A DNA stretch of 36,223 nucleotides, taken from positions 1 through 36,223 of the forward strand of contig NZ_LZSX01000028.1 of NCBI RefSeq assembly GCF_001665835.1. Direction: 5' to 3'. Positions 8,893-20,133 of the stretch are shown here, piece by piece (position 1 is the first letter of the stretch; every line of letters starts with the position of its first letter). Under the pieces are notes generated by a model. It saw only the letters and a list, made by a program, of their open reading frames with translations, was not told the DNA's origin and ran no database searches. The DNA is from Mycobacterium colombiense (lineage in GTDB: Bacteria; Actinomycetota; Actinomycetes; Mycobacteriales; Mycobacteriaceae). Made by a program: the position numbers and the translations under genes.

Positions 8893-10263
8893 TTAGAACG
8901 CCGCCACGGCCTGCGGATCGGTGCCGGACGCCCCCGCCGTCGCACCGAATTTGCTCGCCGCCGCGAAGCCGAGCTCGAGGTCGGCCAGGATGTCGTCGAT
9001 GCCCTCGATGCCGACGGCCAGGCGCACCAGCCCGGGGCTGACCCCGGTGCTCAGCTGCTCCTGCGCGGAGAGCTGCGCGTGCGTCGTGGACGCCGGGTGG
9101 ATCACCAGGGAGCGCACGTCGCCGATGTTGGCGACGTGGCTGTGCAGCTTCAGCGCGTTCACGAACGCCTTGCCGGCCTCGACGCCGCCGGCCAGCTCGA
9201 AGGCCAGCACCGCGCCGGTTCCCTTGGGCGCCAGCTTCTTAGCCCGCTCATGCCAGGGCGAGCCGGGCAGGCCCGCGTAGTTGACCGACAGCACGCCGTC
9301 GTGGCCGGCCAGGTACTCGGCCACGCGCTGCGCGTTGGCGACGTGGCGCTCCATGCGCAGGCTCAGCGTCTCGATGCCCTGGGCGACCAGGAACGCGTTG
9401 AACGGGGAAGCGGCCGAACCGAGGTCGCGCAGCAACTGCACGCGCGCCTTGAGCGCGTAGGCGGGCGGACCGAGCTCGGCGAACACCACTCCGTGGTAGC
9501 TCGGGTCGGGGGTGGTGAAGCCCGGGAAGCGGCCCTGCGTCCAGTCGAACGTGCCGCCGTCGACGATGACCCCGGCGATCGCCGAGCCGTGCCCGCCGAG
9601 GTACTTGGTGGCCGAGTGCACGACGATGTCGGCGCCGTGCGAAAGCGGCTGGATCAGGTACGGCGTGGCGATGGTGTTGTCGACGATCAGCGGGATGCCG
9701 TTGGCGTGCGCGACCCCGGCGACCCCGGGGATGTCCAGCACATCGATCTGCGGGTTGGAGATGGTCTCGCCGAAGAAGGCCTTGGTGTTCGGCCGCACCG
9801 CCGACTGCCACGAATCCAGGTCGTCGGGGTCCTCCACGAAGGTGACCTCGATGCCGAGCTTGGCCAGCGAGTAGTGGAACAGGTTGTACGTCCCGCCGTA
9901 GAGCCGCGGGCTCGAGACGATGTGATCTCCGGCACAAGCCAGATTCAATATGGCGAAAGTCTCAGCGGCCTGTCCGGAGCTCAGAAACAGCGCCGCCACC
10001 CCGCCCTCGAGCGCGGCGACGCGCTGCTCGACGACGTCGGTGGTCGGGTTGCCGATCCGGGTGTAGATGTTGCCCGGCACTTCCAGCCCGAACAGGGCGG
10101 CGGCGTGAGTGGTGTCGTCGAAGGTGTACGACGTGGTCTGGTAGATCGGCAGGGCCCGGGCGTTGGTGGCCGGGTCCGGGTGCTGGCCGGCGTGCACCTG
10201 CTTGGTGTCGAACGACCAGTTCGCGGTCGGATCGGTGTCGTGATCGGCGTTGTCGGAGGTCAC
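8893..10263 (-). CDS. metY: O-acetylhomoserine sulfhydrylase
   Basis: MetY is a PLP enzyme that makes homocysteine (or methionine from methanethiol) from O-acetylhomoserine and sulfide. The 456-residue protein has the Cys/Met-metabolism fold: [10 protein letters not shown], the cofactor ring-stacking Tyr region GGTYNLFHY, and Lys220 in [13 protein letters not shown] as the Schiff-base lysine. [10 protein letters not shown] and [11 protein letters not shown] near the C-terminus are substrate carboxylate-binding parts. It is equivalent to Rv3340 (metC in M. tuberculosis naming). The start is GTG 10263, matching the recalled N-terminus; the ribosome binding site is weak. It is first in its operon, with a long leader (about 285 nt) containing the SAM-IV aptamer. 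Confidence 0.95.
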   Translation of the reverse strand: MTSDNADHDTDPTANWSFDTKQVHAGQHPDPATNARALPIYQTTSYTFDDTTHAAALFGLEVPGNIYTRIGNPTTDVVEQRVAALEGGVAALFLSSGQAAETFAILNLACAGDHIVSSPRLYGGTYNLFHYSLAKLGIEVTFVEDPDDLDSWQSAVRPNTKAFFGETISNPQIDVLDIPGVAGVAHANGIPLIVDNTIATPYLIQPLSHGADIVVHSATKYLGGHGSAIAGVIVDGGTFDWTQGRFPGFTTPDPSYHGVVFAELGPPAYALKARVQLLRDLGSAASPFNAFLVAQGIETLSLRMERHVANAQRVAEYLAGHDGVLSVNYAGLPGSPWHERAKKLAPKGTGAVLAFELAGGVEAGKAFVNALKLHSHVANIGDVRSLVIHPASTTHAQLSAQEQLSTGVSPGLVRLAVGIEGIDDILADLELGFAAASKFGATAGASGTDPQAVAAF

Positions 10264-10307
10264 GGGGTGGCTTTCTGCTCGTAGGGGATCTGCTGGCGGA
10301 CGGGCGG

Positions 10308-10326
10308 GACGCCGGAAGGCGGCGTC
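10308..10326 (-). promoter_or_regulatory. GC stem-loop in the metY leader
   Basis: GACGCCG and CGGCGTC form a perfect 7-bp stem around a 5-nt loop, 45 nt before the metY start codon and about 100 nt after the aptamer. It may be part of the riboswitch expression platform (a terminator without a U-tract), or incidental. Confidence 0.3.
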
Positions 10327-10427
10327 AACCGGCGCCGTGGGTTAGCAGCGACACACGATGAGGAGCGAATGAGCGAAGCGAGCGCACATCACGTTTCCCT
10401 GTCTACTCAGGGGCCCGTCACGGCGGA

Positions 10428-10548
10428 CCCGCGCTTGCCGGATAGCCGGTTGTCTGGCTACTCAACCTGGTCATCACCCGGGGCACCCCACCGCGGTTGG
10501 AGGGTTGCCGGCCAGCAAGCCGGGGCTTGATGCTGGCGCTCATGACCA
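10428..10548 (-). promoter_or_regulatory. SAM-IV riboswitch aptamer upstream of metY
   Basis: On the minus strand the RNA begins GGUCAUGAGCG and closes with GAUGACCAG, giving a P1 pairing of 10547-10541 with 10475-10469. Inside are AGCCCCGGCUUGCUGGC, CGGCAACCCUCC, and GGUGGGGUGCCCCGGG, followed outside P1 by the CCGGCAAGCGCGGG segment that supplies the distal helix and pseudoknot. This matches the SAM-IV consensus of actinobacteria as I recall it, a class that binds S-adenosylmethionine and lies upstream of metY/metX-type genes. SAM excess should lower expression of metY-metX-methyltransferase-VOC. Confidence 0.88.
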
Positions 10549-10556
10549 ATACGAAG

Positions 10557-10585
10557 ACTATCTTACTGTGCCGAGTCGGTGCCAA
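10557..10585 (-). promoter_or_regulatory. Promoter of the SAM-IV leader and metY operon
   Basis: On the minus strand TTGGCA (10585-10580) and GATAGT (10562-10557) are separated by exactly 17 nt; they match 5/6 and 4/6 of the housekeeping consensus. Transcription would start near 10550, at the first base of the aptamer, which independently supports both calls. Confidence 0.6.
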
Positions 10586-10698
10586 CCCTTCGTGGTGCAT
10601 GTGCAGGTCGACACCTGTCCAAACACCCTTGATAACGTGGCAGTCAGAACGCTGAGCCCCCAAAATTTCAACCCATCATTGCCGCCGGGAGAGGGATC

Positions 10699-12933
<2,235 letters not shown>

Positions 12934-12960
12934 AGCCGCAAGTAGGAAGCCGGACTCGAC

Positions 12961-14190
12961 ATGGCAGGCGACGCCAAGATCAAGGTCAAGGGCCGCGTTG
13001 TAGAGCTCGACGGTGACGAAATGACCCGCGTCATCTGGAAGTTCATCAAGGACATGCTGATCCTGCCGTACCTCGATATCGATCTGGACTACCACGATCT
13101 GGGCATCGAGCACCGCGACCGCACCGACGACCAGGTGACGATTGACGCGGCCTACGCGATCAAGAAGCACGGCGTGGGCGTCAAGTGCGCGACCATCACC
13201 CCCGACGAGGCGCGCGTCCAGGAATTCAACCTCAAGAGGATGTGGCCGTCGCCGAATGGGACGATCCGGAACATCTTGGGCGGCACCATCTTTCGCGAGC
13301 CAATCGTGATCTCCAACGTGCCGCGCCTGGTTCCGGGCTGGACCAAGCCGATCGTCATCGGCCGCCACGCGTTCGGCGACCAGTACCGGGCGACGAACTT
13401 CGCGGTCGACAAGCCCGGAACCGTCGCCATCACTTTCACCCCCTCCGACGGCAGCGAGCCGATGGTGCACGAGATGGTGTCCATCCCCGAGGACGGCGGT
13501 GTGGTGATGGGGATGTACAACTTCAAGGACTCCGTTCGCGACTTCGCCCGCGCGTCGTTCAAGTACGGCCTGAACGCCAAATGGCCGGTGTATCTGTCCA
13601 CCAAGAACACCATCCTCAAGGCCTACGACGGCATGTTCAAAGACGAGTTCCAGCGCGTCTACGACGAGGAGTTCAAGGAGGAGTTCGAGGCCGAGGGCCT
13701 GACCTACGAGCACCGGTTGATCGACGACATGGTCGCCGCCTGCCTCAAGTGGGAGGGCGGCTACGTGTGGGCGTGCAAGAACTACGACGGCGACGTGCAG
13801 TCCGACGCCATCGCCCAGGGCTACGGCTCGCTGGGGCTGATGACCTCGGTGCTGATGACCGCCGACGGCAAAACGGTCGAGGCCGAGGCCGCCCACGGCA
13901 CCGTCACCCGGCACTTCCGCCAGTATCAGGCCGGCAAGCCGACCTCGACCAACCCGATCGCCTCGATCTTCGCCTGGACGCGCGGGCTGGCGCACCGCGG
14001 CAAGCTGGACGACACCCCCGAGGTGATCGAGTTCGCGCAGACCCTGGAGAACGTGGTGGTCGCCACCGCCGAGAGCGGCAAGATGACCAAGGACCTGGCC
14101 ATCCTGATCGGCCCGGACCAGGAGTGGCAGCAGAGCGAGGAATTCCTCAACTCGATCGCCGAGAACCTGGAAAAACGGCTGGCTAGCTAG
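12961..14190 (+). CDS. icd1: Homodimeric NADP-dependent isocitrate dehydrogenase (eukaryote-like class)
   Basis: A 409-residue IDH of the class shared with mitochondrial and cytosolic eukaryotic enzymes, equivalent to Rv3339c. It makes 2-oxoglutarate and NADPH from isocitrate. [17 protein letters not shown] is the substrate-binding loop, and Arg135 in IGRHAFGDQ is the counterpart of human IDH1 Arg132; the Lys in [11 protein letters not shown] and the Asp in [10 protein letters not shown] complete the active site. An AGGAAG lies 14 nt before the ATG. It shares no close sequence with the upstream monomeric enzyme, so the pair is not a recent duplication. Its stop lies in a perfect 12-bp palindrome (14181-14192) that also encodes the stop of the convergent hydrolase. 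Confidence 0.96.
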   Translation: MAGDAKIKVKGRVVELDGDEMTRVIWKFIKDMLILPYLDIDLDYHDLGIEHRDRTDDQVTIDAAYAIKKHGVGVKCATITPDEARVQEFNLKRMWPSPNGTIRNILGGTIFREPIVISNVPRLVPGWTKPIVIGRHAFGDQYRATNFAVDKPGTVAITFTPSDGSEPMVHEMVSIPEDGGVVMGMYNFKDSVRDFARASFKYGLNAKWPVYLSTKNTILKAYDGMFKDEFQRVYDEEFKEEFEAEGLTYEHRLIDDMVAACLKWEGGYVWACKNYDGDVQSDAIAQGYGSLGLMTSVLMTADGKTVEAEAAHGTVTRHFRQYQAGKPTSTNPIASIFAWTRGLAHRGKLDDTPEVIEFAQTLENVVVATAESGKMTKDLAILIGPDQEWQQSEEFLNSIAENLEKRLAS

Positions 14191-15091
14191 CCGGTGGCTG
14201 TTGCCGGTGGGTCCCGCCGGCACACTCGTCGATGAAGTCGGCGATGGTCGCGGTGACCCGGTCGGGCGCCTCGAACATCGGCACGTGCCCGACGCCGTCG
14301 AGCTTGGTGATCTTCGTCCCCGGCGGCAGGTAGTCGGTGAAGTGCCGGCTGAACCTGCTCGCGGGCACCACCCGGTCCTTCTCGCACAGCACCAGCTGGA
14401 CGGGCACCGCGGTGTCGGCCAACTGCAGCAGGCCGGGATCCAGCAGCGACTTCACCAGCAGCTGGAAGTAGGCCGGGCAGTGCGCGGCGTCGTCCACGAC
14501 ACCGCGCAGCTGCTCCTCGCTGATCCCGTCGGGCGTCGCGGTCAGCGGCAGGGTGGCCAGCCGACGGCTCAGCGGCAGCCGCAGGGTGCGCTGGCCGAGC
14601 AGCCGGGCCAGCGCCAGGACCGGCATGCCCGCGATGAACTTGCTGATGACCTCGAATTTCACGGGGCTCCACCGCGTCCATCCGCCCGCGGCGCCGATGC
14701 CGGTCACGCTGCGGGCGCGCCCGCGCCGCTCCAGCTCGAATGCGACCCAGCCGCCCAGCGAGTTGCCCACCAGGTGGGCGGTCTCCCAGCCGAGCTGGTC
14801 GAGCTGGCGCTCGAGGTGGTCGGCCAGCACCGACGAGCTCAGCAGCCAGGTGCCCGCGTAGGGCCCGCCGTTGTGCCCGGCCATGGTGGGGGCGAACACC
14901 TCGAAGCGGCCGGTGTCGGCCAGCCGCGGGGCGACCGGATCCCACACAGTCTGCGACATGAGGAATCCGTGCAGCATCAGGACCGGCTCTCCGGAACCGA
15001 GGTGGATCGGCGAACGGGCCGAAGGCGACGCCGAGTGAGCGGGGCTCACGAGGAAGGAGCCGAGCAGACGAGCTTGCGCATAACCCGACAT
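14183..15091 (-). CDS. Alpha/beta-hydrolase fold protein
   Basis: A 302-residue hydrolase with [10 protein letters not shown] (oxyanion strand), nucleophile Ser in LVGNSLGGW, acid in [10 protein letters not shown] and the His in [11 protein letters not shown], so the triad is complete. It appears to be the intact counterpart of the region annotated as Rv3338/Rv3337 in M. tuberculosis. Substrate unknown. The frame stays open far upstream (antisense to trpS). ATG 15091 was used, but the first 35 residues contain a dispersed repeat (15024-15063) and are not typical of the family, so a downstream GTG at 15046 is a real alternative. An 8-bp inverted repeat lies just upstream (15097-15115). The gene is convergent with icd1, overlapping it by 8 bp. 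Confidence 0.8.
   Translation of the reverse strand: MSGYAQARLLGSFLVSPAHSASPSARSPIHLGSGEPVLMLHGFLMSQTVWDPVAPRLADTGRFEVFAPTMAGHNGGPYAGTWLLSSSVLADHLERQLDQLGWETAHLVGNSLGGWVAFELERRGRARSVTGIGAAGGWTRWSPVKFEVISKFIAGMPVLALARLLGQRTLRLPLSRRLATLPLTATPDGISEEQLRGVVDDAAHCPAYFQLLVKSLLDPGLLQLADTAVPVQLVLCEKDRVVPASRFSRHFTDYLPPGTKITKLDGVGHVPMFEAPDRVTATIADFIDECAGGTHRQQPPAS
15024..15063 (-). repeat. Dispersed hairpin repeat, family 2, copy B
   Basis: On minus the element reads CGGCTCCTTCCTC, then the stem-loop GTGAGC-CCC-GCTCAC, then TCGGCGTCGCC. The flanks match copy A at 24264-24300, while the hairpin arms differ but stay self-complementary. It overlaps the 5' part of the hydrolase reading frame. Confidence 0.55.
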
Positions 15092-15096
15092 TAAAT

Positions 15097-15115
15097 GCGG
15101 TACCGCCGGTACCGC
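15097..15115. promoter_or_regulatory. Inverted repeat, operator-like, between hydrolase and trpS
   Basis: GCGGTACC and GGTACCGC are perfect 8-bp inverted arms separated by three bases (GCC). The site is 5 bp upstream of the hydrolase ATG and 69 bp upstream of trpS, between divergent genes. Position and symmetry suggest a repressor site acting on the hydrolase or both genes; the protein that binds it is unknown. Confidence 0.5.
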
Positions 15116-15169
15116 AACCGGCGGGGTTGCGCGGGCGCCGGTCGGTGCGGCCGCGGCGGCCGCGCGTGA

Positions 15170-16204
<1,035 letters not shown>

Positions 16205-16230
16205 TACCGCTACTCATTTGGAGTCGTGCG

Positions 16231-17268
16231 ATGAGTGAGCCGGCCACGCCGGGCTTTTTCGATCGGCTGCGCGCCCGGTACGGGTGGATCGATCACGTCA
16301 TCCGCGCCTACCGGCGTTTCGACGAGCGCAACGGCGGGTTCTTTGCGGCCGGCCTCACCTACTACACGATCTTCGCGTTGTTCCCTTTGCTGATGGTCGG
16401 TTTCGCGGTCTTCGGGTTCGTGCTGGCCCGCCGGCCCTCGTTGTTGGGCACCATCGACGACCGCATCCGCTCCCAGGTGACCGGGACGCTGGGTAATCAG
16501 CTGCAGGAGTTGATGAACTCGGCCATCGACGCCCGCACGTCGGTCGGCGTCATCGGTCTGGCCACCGCGGTGTGGGCGGGTCTGGGCTGGATATCGCACC
16601 TGCGCCAGGCGCTGACCGAGATGTGGTGGGACACCCACATCGAGTCGCCGGGCTTCGTGCACAACAAGTTCTCCGACCTGCTGGCGATGCTGGGGACGTT
16701 CGCGGTGATCGTGGTCACCGTCGCGCTGACCACCGTCGGCCATGCCGCGCCCATGCGCGCGCTGCTGAAATGGCTTGGCATACCTCAGTTTGTGGTGCTC
16801 GACTGGCTCTTCTGGCTGTTCTCGATCCTGATCGCGACGCTGGTGTCGTGGCTGCTGTTCACGTGGATGATCGCCCGCCTGCCGCGCGAAAAGGTCAGCC
16901 TGGTCGATTCGATGCGGGCCGGGCTGATCGCGGCGATCGGTTTCGAGGTGTTCAAACAGGTTGCCTCCGTCTATCTGCGGACGGTGCTGCGCAGCCCGGC
17001 GGGGGCGGCCTTCGGCCCGGTGCTGGGGTTGATGGTGTTCGCTTACATCACCGCGTATCTCGTGCTGTTCTGCACCGCCTGGGCGGCGACGGCCTCCAAC
17101 GACCCGCGCAGTCAACCCGTCGCGCCTCCGGCCCCGGCGGTCATCGCGCCGCGGATTCAGATGGACGAGGGCCTCAACACCCGCCAGACCCTGACCGCGA
17201 TGGCATTGGGAGCCGTTGGGGCACTGGCGCTTTCCCGGATCACCCGCCTCACCCGCCGCGATCGCTAG
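16231..17268 (+). CDS. yhjD: YhjD/YihY/BrkB-family inner-membrane protein
   Basis: A 345-residue polytopic membrane protein, equivalent to Rv3335c. About six hydrophobic helices are visible (residues about 39-60, 110-125, 150-175, 190-215, 225-250, 260-285), with the family marks AGLTYYTIFALFPLLMV at the first helix and GPVLGLMVFAYITAYLVLF near the last. E. coli YhjD is a proposed lipid/lipid-A-related transporter, but the true substrate of the family is not settled. The C-terminal tail is cytosolic and basic. It follows trpS by 26 bp. Its stop shares a CTAG with the stop of the convergent gdx gene (17265-17268). Confidence 0.88.
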   Translation: MSEPATPGFFDRLRARYGWIDHVIRAYRRFDERNGGFFAAGLTYYTIFALFPLLMVGFAVFGFVLARRPSLLGTIDDRIRSQVTGTLGNQLQELMNSAIDARTSVGVIGLATAVWAGLGWISHLRQALTEMWWDTHIESPGFVHNKFSDLLAMLGTFAVIVVTVALTTVGHAAPMRALLKWLGIPQFVVLDWLFWLFSILIATLVSWLLFTWMIARLPREKVSLVDSMRAGLIAAIGFEVFKQVASVYLRTVLRSPAGAAFGPVLGLMVFAYITAYLVLFCTAWAATASNDPRSQPVAPPAPAVIAPRIQMDEGLNTRQTLTAMALGAVGALALSRITRLTRRDR

Positions 17269-17579
17269 CCGGCCAGCTTCAGGCCGGCGACGCAGGCCAC
17301 GATCCCGCCGATCAGCACCAGCTTGAGCAACGACGCCGATTCGTCGCCGACCAGCATCGCGTACCCCACCGTGAGCGCCGCCCCGACGCCGACCCAGACC
17401 GCATAGCTGGTACCGACCGGCAGGGTGCGCATGGCGATCCCCAATCCGGTCATCGAAAGCGCCACCGCGACAAGGAAGACCAGCGACGGCCCGGGCCGGG
17501 AGAAGCCGTCGGATCTGTTCAGGGCGGTCGCCCACACCGCCTCCAGGATCCCCGACGCGATCAAGACGAGCCAGGCCAT
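17265..17579 (-). CDS. gdx: Small multidrug-resistance family guanidinium exporter (Gdx/SugE)
   Basis: A 104-residue, four-helix SMR protein that works as an antiparallel dimer in the inner membrane, exchanging guanidinium for protons. The Gdx subtype is shown by Glu13 (proton/substrate carboxylate), Trp16, Ser42 and Lys101, the exact positions found in characterised Gdx proteins, and by the LPVGTSYAVWVG segment. A guanidine-III riboswitch lies directly upstream, which supports guanidinium rather than drug export. ATG 17579 is preferred over the adjacent GTG 17582 because GGAGG (17590-17586) is 6 nt upstream. Convergent with yhjD, sharing CTAG. Confidence 0.92.
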   Translation of the reverse strand: MAWLVLIASGILEAVWATALNRSDGFSRPGPSLVFLVAVALSMTGLGIAMRTLPVGTSYAVWVGVGAALTVGYAMLVGDESASLLKLVLIGGIVACVAGLKLAG

Positions 17580-17592
17580 CACGCACCTCCAC

Positions 17593-17644
17593 GGCGCCGT
17601 CTTGTCGCTGGCCGGGTACGGGCCTGGTGTCAGGTGCCGACGGG
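17593..17644 (-). promoter_or_regulatory. Guanidine-III (ykkC-III) riboswitch
   Basis: The minus-strand RNA contains CCGUACCCGG, CCAGCGACAAGACGGCGCC in order, nearly identical to the conserved core of the guanidine-III class (CCGUACCCGGUCAGGACAAG then ACGGCGC, from memory). The 5' part (CCCGUCGGCACC...CCAGG) supplies the opposing strands of the pseudoknotted helices. The 3' end of the aptamer is two bases from the GGAGG ribosome binding site of gdx, so control is probably at translation initiation, switched on by guanidinium. Confidence 0.85.
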
Positions 17645-17651
17645 ATCGATG

Positions 17652-18785
17652 CTAACAAACACCCCGCGGATGGTCCCGCCAGGCGCCGCGCAGCATGACC
17701 TCCGATACGCCCAAACCACCGTCCAGTACAACAAGATTGGCGTCGTAGCCCGCCTTCAGCTCACCCACCCGCCCCAGGCCGACTGCGCGAGCCGGCGTCG
17801 TGGCGGTCGTCTGCACCGCGGCGAGCAGTCCGGCGTCGGCGTGCACCGTGCGGAAGAGCCGATCCATGGTGGCGGTGCTGCCCGCGATCGTCGACGTCCC
17901 GTGCACCCGTGCGACACCGGCGACGACATCGACGTGCACCGACCCGAGCCGGAACGCGCCGTCGGGCCGGCCGGCCGCGGCGATCGCATCGGTGATCATC
18001 GCGACCCTGTCCGCCCCGGCGGCCGCGATGACCGCCGCCACCACGTCGGGGTGCAGGTGCACGCCGTCGGCGATCACCTCGACGGTCACCCGCGGGTCGC
18101 GCAGCAGGGCGAGGGCCGGGCCGGGCTCGCGATGGTGCAGCGCCGGCATCGCGTTGAACAGATGCGTGCCGACCGTGGCGCCCAGCGCGATGGCGTGCCG
18201 GGTCTGTTCGTAAGTGGCGCCGGTATGCCCCACCGCCACAACGACTCCCGCGTCCAGGAAACGGCGGATCGCCGCGTCGGCCCCGGGCAGCTCGGGTGCC
18301 AGCGTCACCATCCGGATGGTGCCGTCGCCCGCGGCCAGCACCGCGTCGATCTCGGCCGGGCTCGGCTCGCGCATCTTCGTGCGATCATGGGCTCCGCAGT
18401 GTGCGCGGCTCAGCCACGGCCCCTCCAGGTGGATGCCCGCGACCGTGCCCCGGTGGGTGGCTTCGGCGAGCGTGCGCACCCCGGCGAGCAGTTCGGACCG
18501 CGCGGCGGTCACCAGGCTGGCCAGCGTGGTTGTGGTGCCGTGCCGCAGGTGGAACGCGGCGGCGCCGGCGACGCCGTCGGCGTCGGTGTAGGACGCGCCG
18601 CCGCCGCCGTGCACGTGCATGTCGATAAACCCCGGCACCACAACGCACTCGGGGAAATCCCGGTCGGCCGGGTGGGGCGGCGGGCCGGGTGCGCAGGCGG
18701 CGATCTGTCCGCCGGAGGTCTGCAGCCAGCCGGGGCGGCAGACCTGACCCTCGAGCACCATGGTGCCCGCGGCGATCATGGCCAT
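17652..18785 (-). CDS. nagA: N-acetylglucosamine-6-phosphate deacetylase
   Basis: NagA removes acetate from GlcNAc-6-phosphate, giving GlcN-6-P for glycolysis or wall precursor reuse. The 377-residue amidohydrolase has His57 and His59 in FIDMHVHGG, metal ligand Glu120 in HLEGPWLS, His186 in VAVGHTGAT, His207 in GTHLFNAM and catalytic Asp265 in MITDAI. Equivalent to Rv3332. Two starts are possible: ATG 18785 or ATG 18779; the second forms an ATGA overlap with the sugI stop (18776-18779). It is the last gene of the dacB1-sugI-nagA operon. No nagB is seen nearby. Confidence 0.95.
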   Translation of the reverse strand: MAMIAAGTMVLEGQVCRPGWLQTSGGQIAACAPGPPPHPADRDFPECVVVPGFIDMHVHGGGGASYTDADGVAGAAAFHLRHGTTTTLASLVTAARSELLAGVRTLAEATHRGTVAGIHLEGPWLSRAHCGAHDRTKMREPSPAEIDAVLAAGDGTIRMVTLAPELPGADAAIRRFLDAGVVVAVGHTGATYEQTRHAIALGATVGTHLFNAMPALHHREPGPALALLRDPRVTVEVIADGVHLHPDVVAAVIAAAGADRVAMITDAIAAAGRPDGAFRLGSVHVDVVAGVARVHGTSTIAGSTATMDRLFRTVHADAGLLAAVQTTATTPARAVGLGRVGELKAGYDANLVVLDGGLGVSEVMLRGAWRDHPRGVC

Positions 18786-20128
18786 CGGCCGCCGTTTTCC
18801 CAGAAGTGGCGGATGTCCTCGAGCTGGCGACCCTTGGTTTCCGGCGCATACCGGTACACGAAGACGAACGCGACGGCAGCGAGCCCCCCGAACAGCGCGA
18901 AAGTCCCTGCGCCACCCAGTGAATGGAGCAGGCTCAGGAAGACGGCGGCGATGATGGCGTTAGCCACCAGGTTGGAGGTCAACATGGTGCTCGACCCGAT
19001 CGAGCGTAGCCGGGACGGGAAGCTTTCGCTGGCGTACACCCAGCCCAGCGAGCCGAAGCCCATCGTGTAGCCGATGATGAACAGCAGGATGCCGGCGAAC
19101 CCGGCGATCGCGCCACCGAAGCCCTGACCGAACACGGCCATCAGCACGAGGTCGGCGACGATCATCATGGCGGTGCCCCACAACAGGATTGGCCGCCGGC
19201 CCACCCGGTCGACCAGCAGCAGCGCCGCGCCGACCGCCGCCAGCCCGGCGACCTGCAGCAGGGCCGGCAGCCCGAGTAGCGCGAAATTGCCGGTGAAGCC
19301 CATGGCCTGAAAGATTCGGGGGCTGTAGTAGATGATCGCGTTGATGCCGGTGATCTGGATCAGAAAGCCGAGCACGACCACGAAGGCGGTCGCCCGCAGG
19401 TATGGGGGCCGCAGCATCTCGGTGAACCCGCCCCTGGCGCCGGGCGCGGCTTCGCTCAACGCGCGGCCGATCTCGGCGAGCTCGTCGTCGACCTGCGCGG
19501 TGGGTTCCACCCGCAGCAGCGCGCGCCGGGCGTCGTCCATCCGGCCCTTCAGCACGTACCAGCGGGCCGTGTCGGGCATCCGAATCACCAACGGCAGCAA
19601 CAACACCGCGGGCGCGCAGGCCAGCCCCAGCATCCACCGCCAGCTGTGCGTGTCGGCCAGCATGTAGCCGATCAGGTAGCCGACGATCAGGCCGCTGACG
19701 ATCGCCAGCTGATAGGCCGTCAGCAGCGAACCGCGCACCGCCGTCGGTGCCGACTCCGCCACATAGACCGGGACCACCACCACCGTCACGCCGATGGTCA
19801 GCCCCAGCAGCAGCCGCGCCGTCAGCAACATCGGCAACGAGACCGAGAACGCGGCCAGCAGCGCGAAAACCGCGTAGGCGAACAGGATCAGCACCACCGA
19901 CCGTTTCCGCCCGATCACGTTGGCCAGCACGCCGGCGCCCAGCGCCCCGACGATCTGGCCGATCACCACCATCGTGGTCAGCAATTCCTGCTGGCGCGTG
20001 GACAATCCGAAGTCCTCGGTGACGAACAACTGCGCGCCGGCGATGATGGACAGGTCGTAGCCGTAGATGACGCCCACGCTGGCGGCGGTCAGCCCGACCA
20101 GCAGTCCGCGCTGCGATCCGGTGAGCAC
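18776..20128 (-). CDS. sugI: Sugar-porter family MFS transporter
   Basis: A 450-residue, 12-helix member of the sugar-porter branch of the major facilitator superfamily, equivalent to Rv3331. Signatures seen are YDLSIIAGA in helix 1, NVIGRKRSV in the loop 2-3, the PVYVAES motif after helix 4, GINAIIYYSPRIF in helix 7, DRVGRRPIL in loop 8-9 and PETKGRQLEDI at the C-terminus. Substrate is not known. It sits between a D,D-carboxypeptidase and GlcNAc-6-P deacetylase, so an amino sugar or wall-derived sugar is a reasonable guess (inference). Start ATG 20128 is five bases after the dacB1 stop; its own stop overlaps nagA. Confidence 0.9.
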   Translation of the reverse strand: MLTGSQRGLLVGLTAASVGVIYGYDLSIIAGAQLFVTEDFGLSTRQQELLTTMVVIGQIVGALGAGVLANVIGRKRSVVLILFAYAVFALLAAFSVSLPMLLTARLLLGLTIGVTVVVVPVYVAESAPTAVRGSLLTAYQLAIVSGLIVGYLIGYMLADTHSWRWMLGLACAPAVLLLPLVIRMPDTARWYVLKGRMDDARRALLRVEPTAQVDDELAEIGRALSEAAPGARGGFTEMLRPPYLRATAFVVVLGFLIQITGINAIIYYSPRIFQAMGFTGNFALLGLPALLQVAGLAAVGAALLLVDRVGRRPILLWGTAMMIVADLVLMAVFGQGFGGAIAGFAGILLFIIGYTMGFGSLGWVYASESFPSRLRSIGSSTMLTSNLVANAIIAAVFLSLLHSLGGAGTFALFGGLAAVAFVFVYRYAPETKGRQLEDIRHFWENGGRWP

Positions 20129-20133
20129 GGCGC

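Larger units (their letters stand above)
10264..10698. other. 435-bp divergent regulatory region between metY and icd2
   Basis: The only long gene-free stretch. Reading on minus towards metY it contains a promoter (10557-10585), the SAM-IV aptamer (10428-10548), a small stem CCCTG/CAGGG with a 6-nt loop (10397-10412), a purine-rich GAGCGAATGAGCGAAG segment (about 10371-10385), and a 7-bp GACGCCG/CGGCGTC stem (10308-10326). The two stems lack U-tracts; they could be the expression platform. The right 110 bp must hold the icd2 promoter, which I could not place with confidence. Confidence 0.6.
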
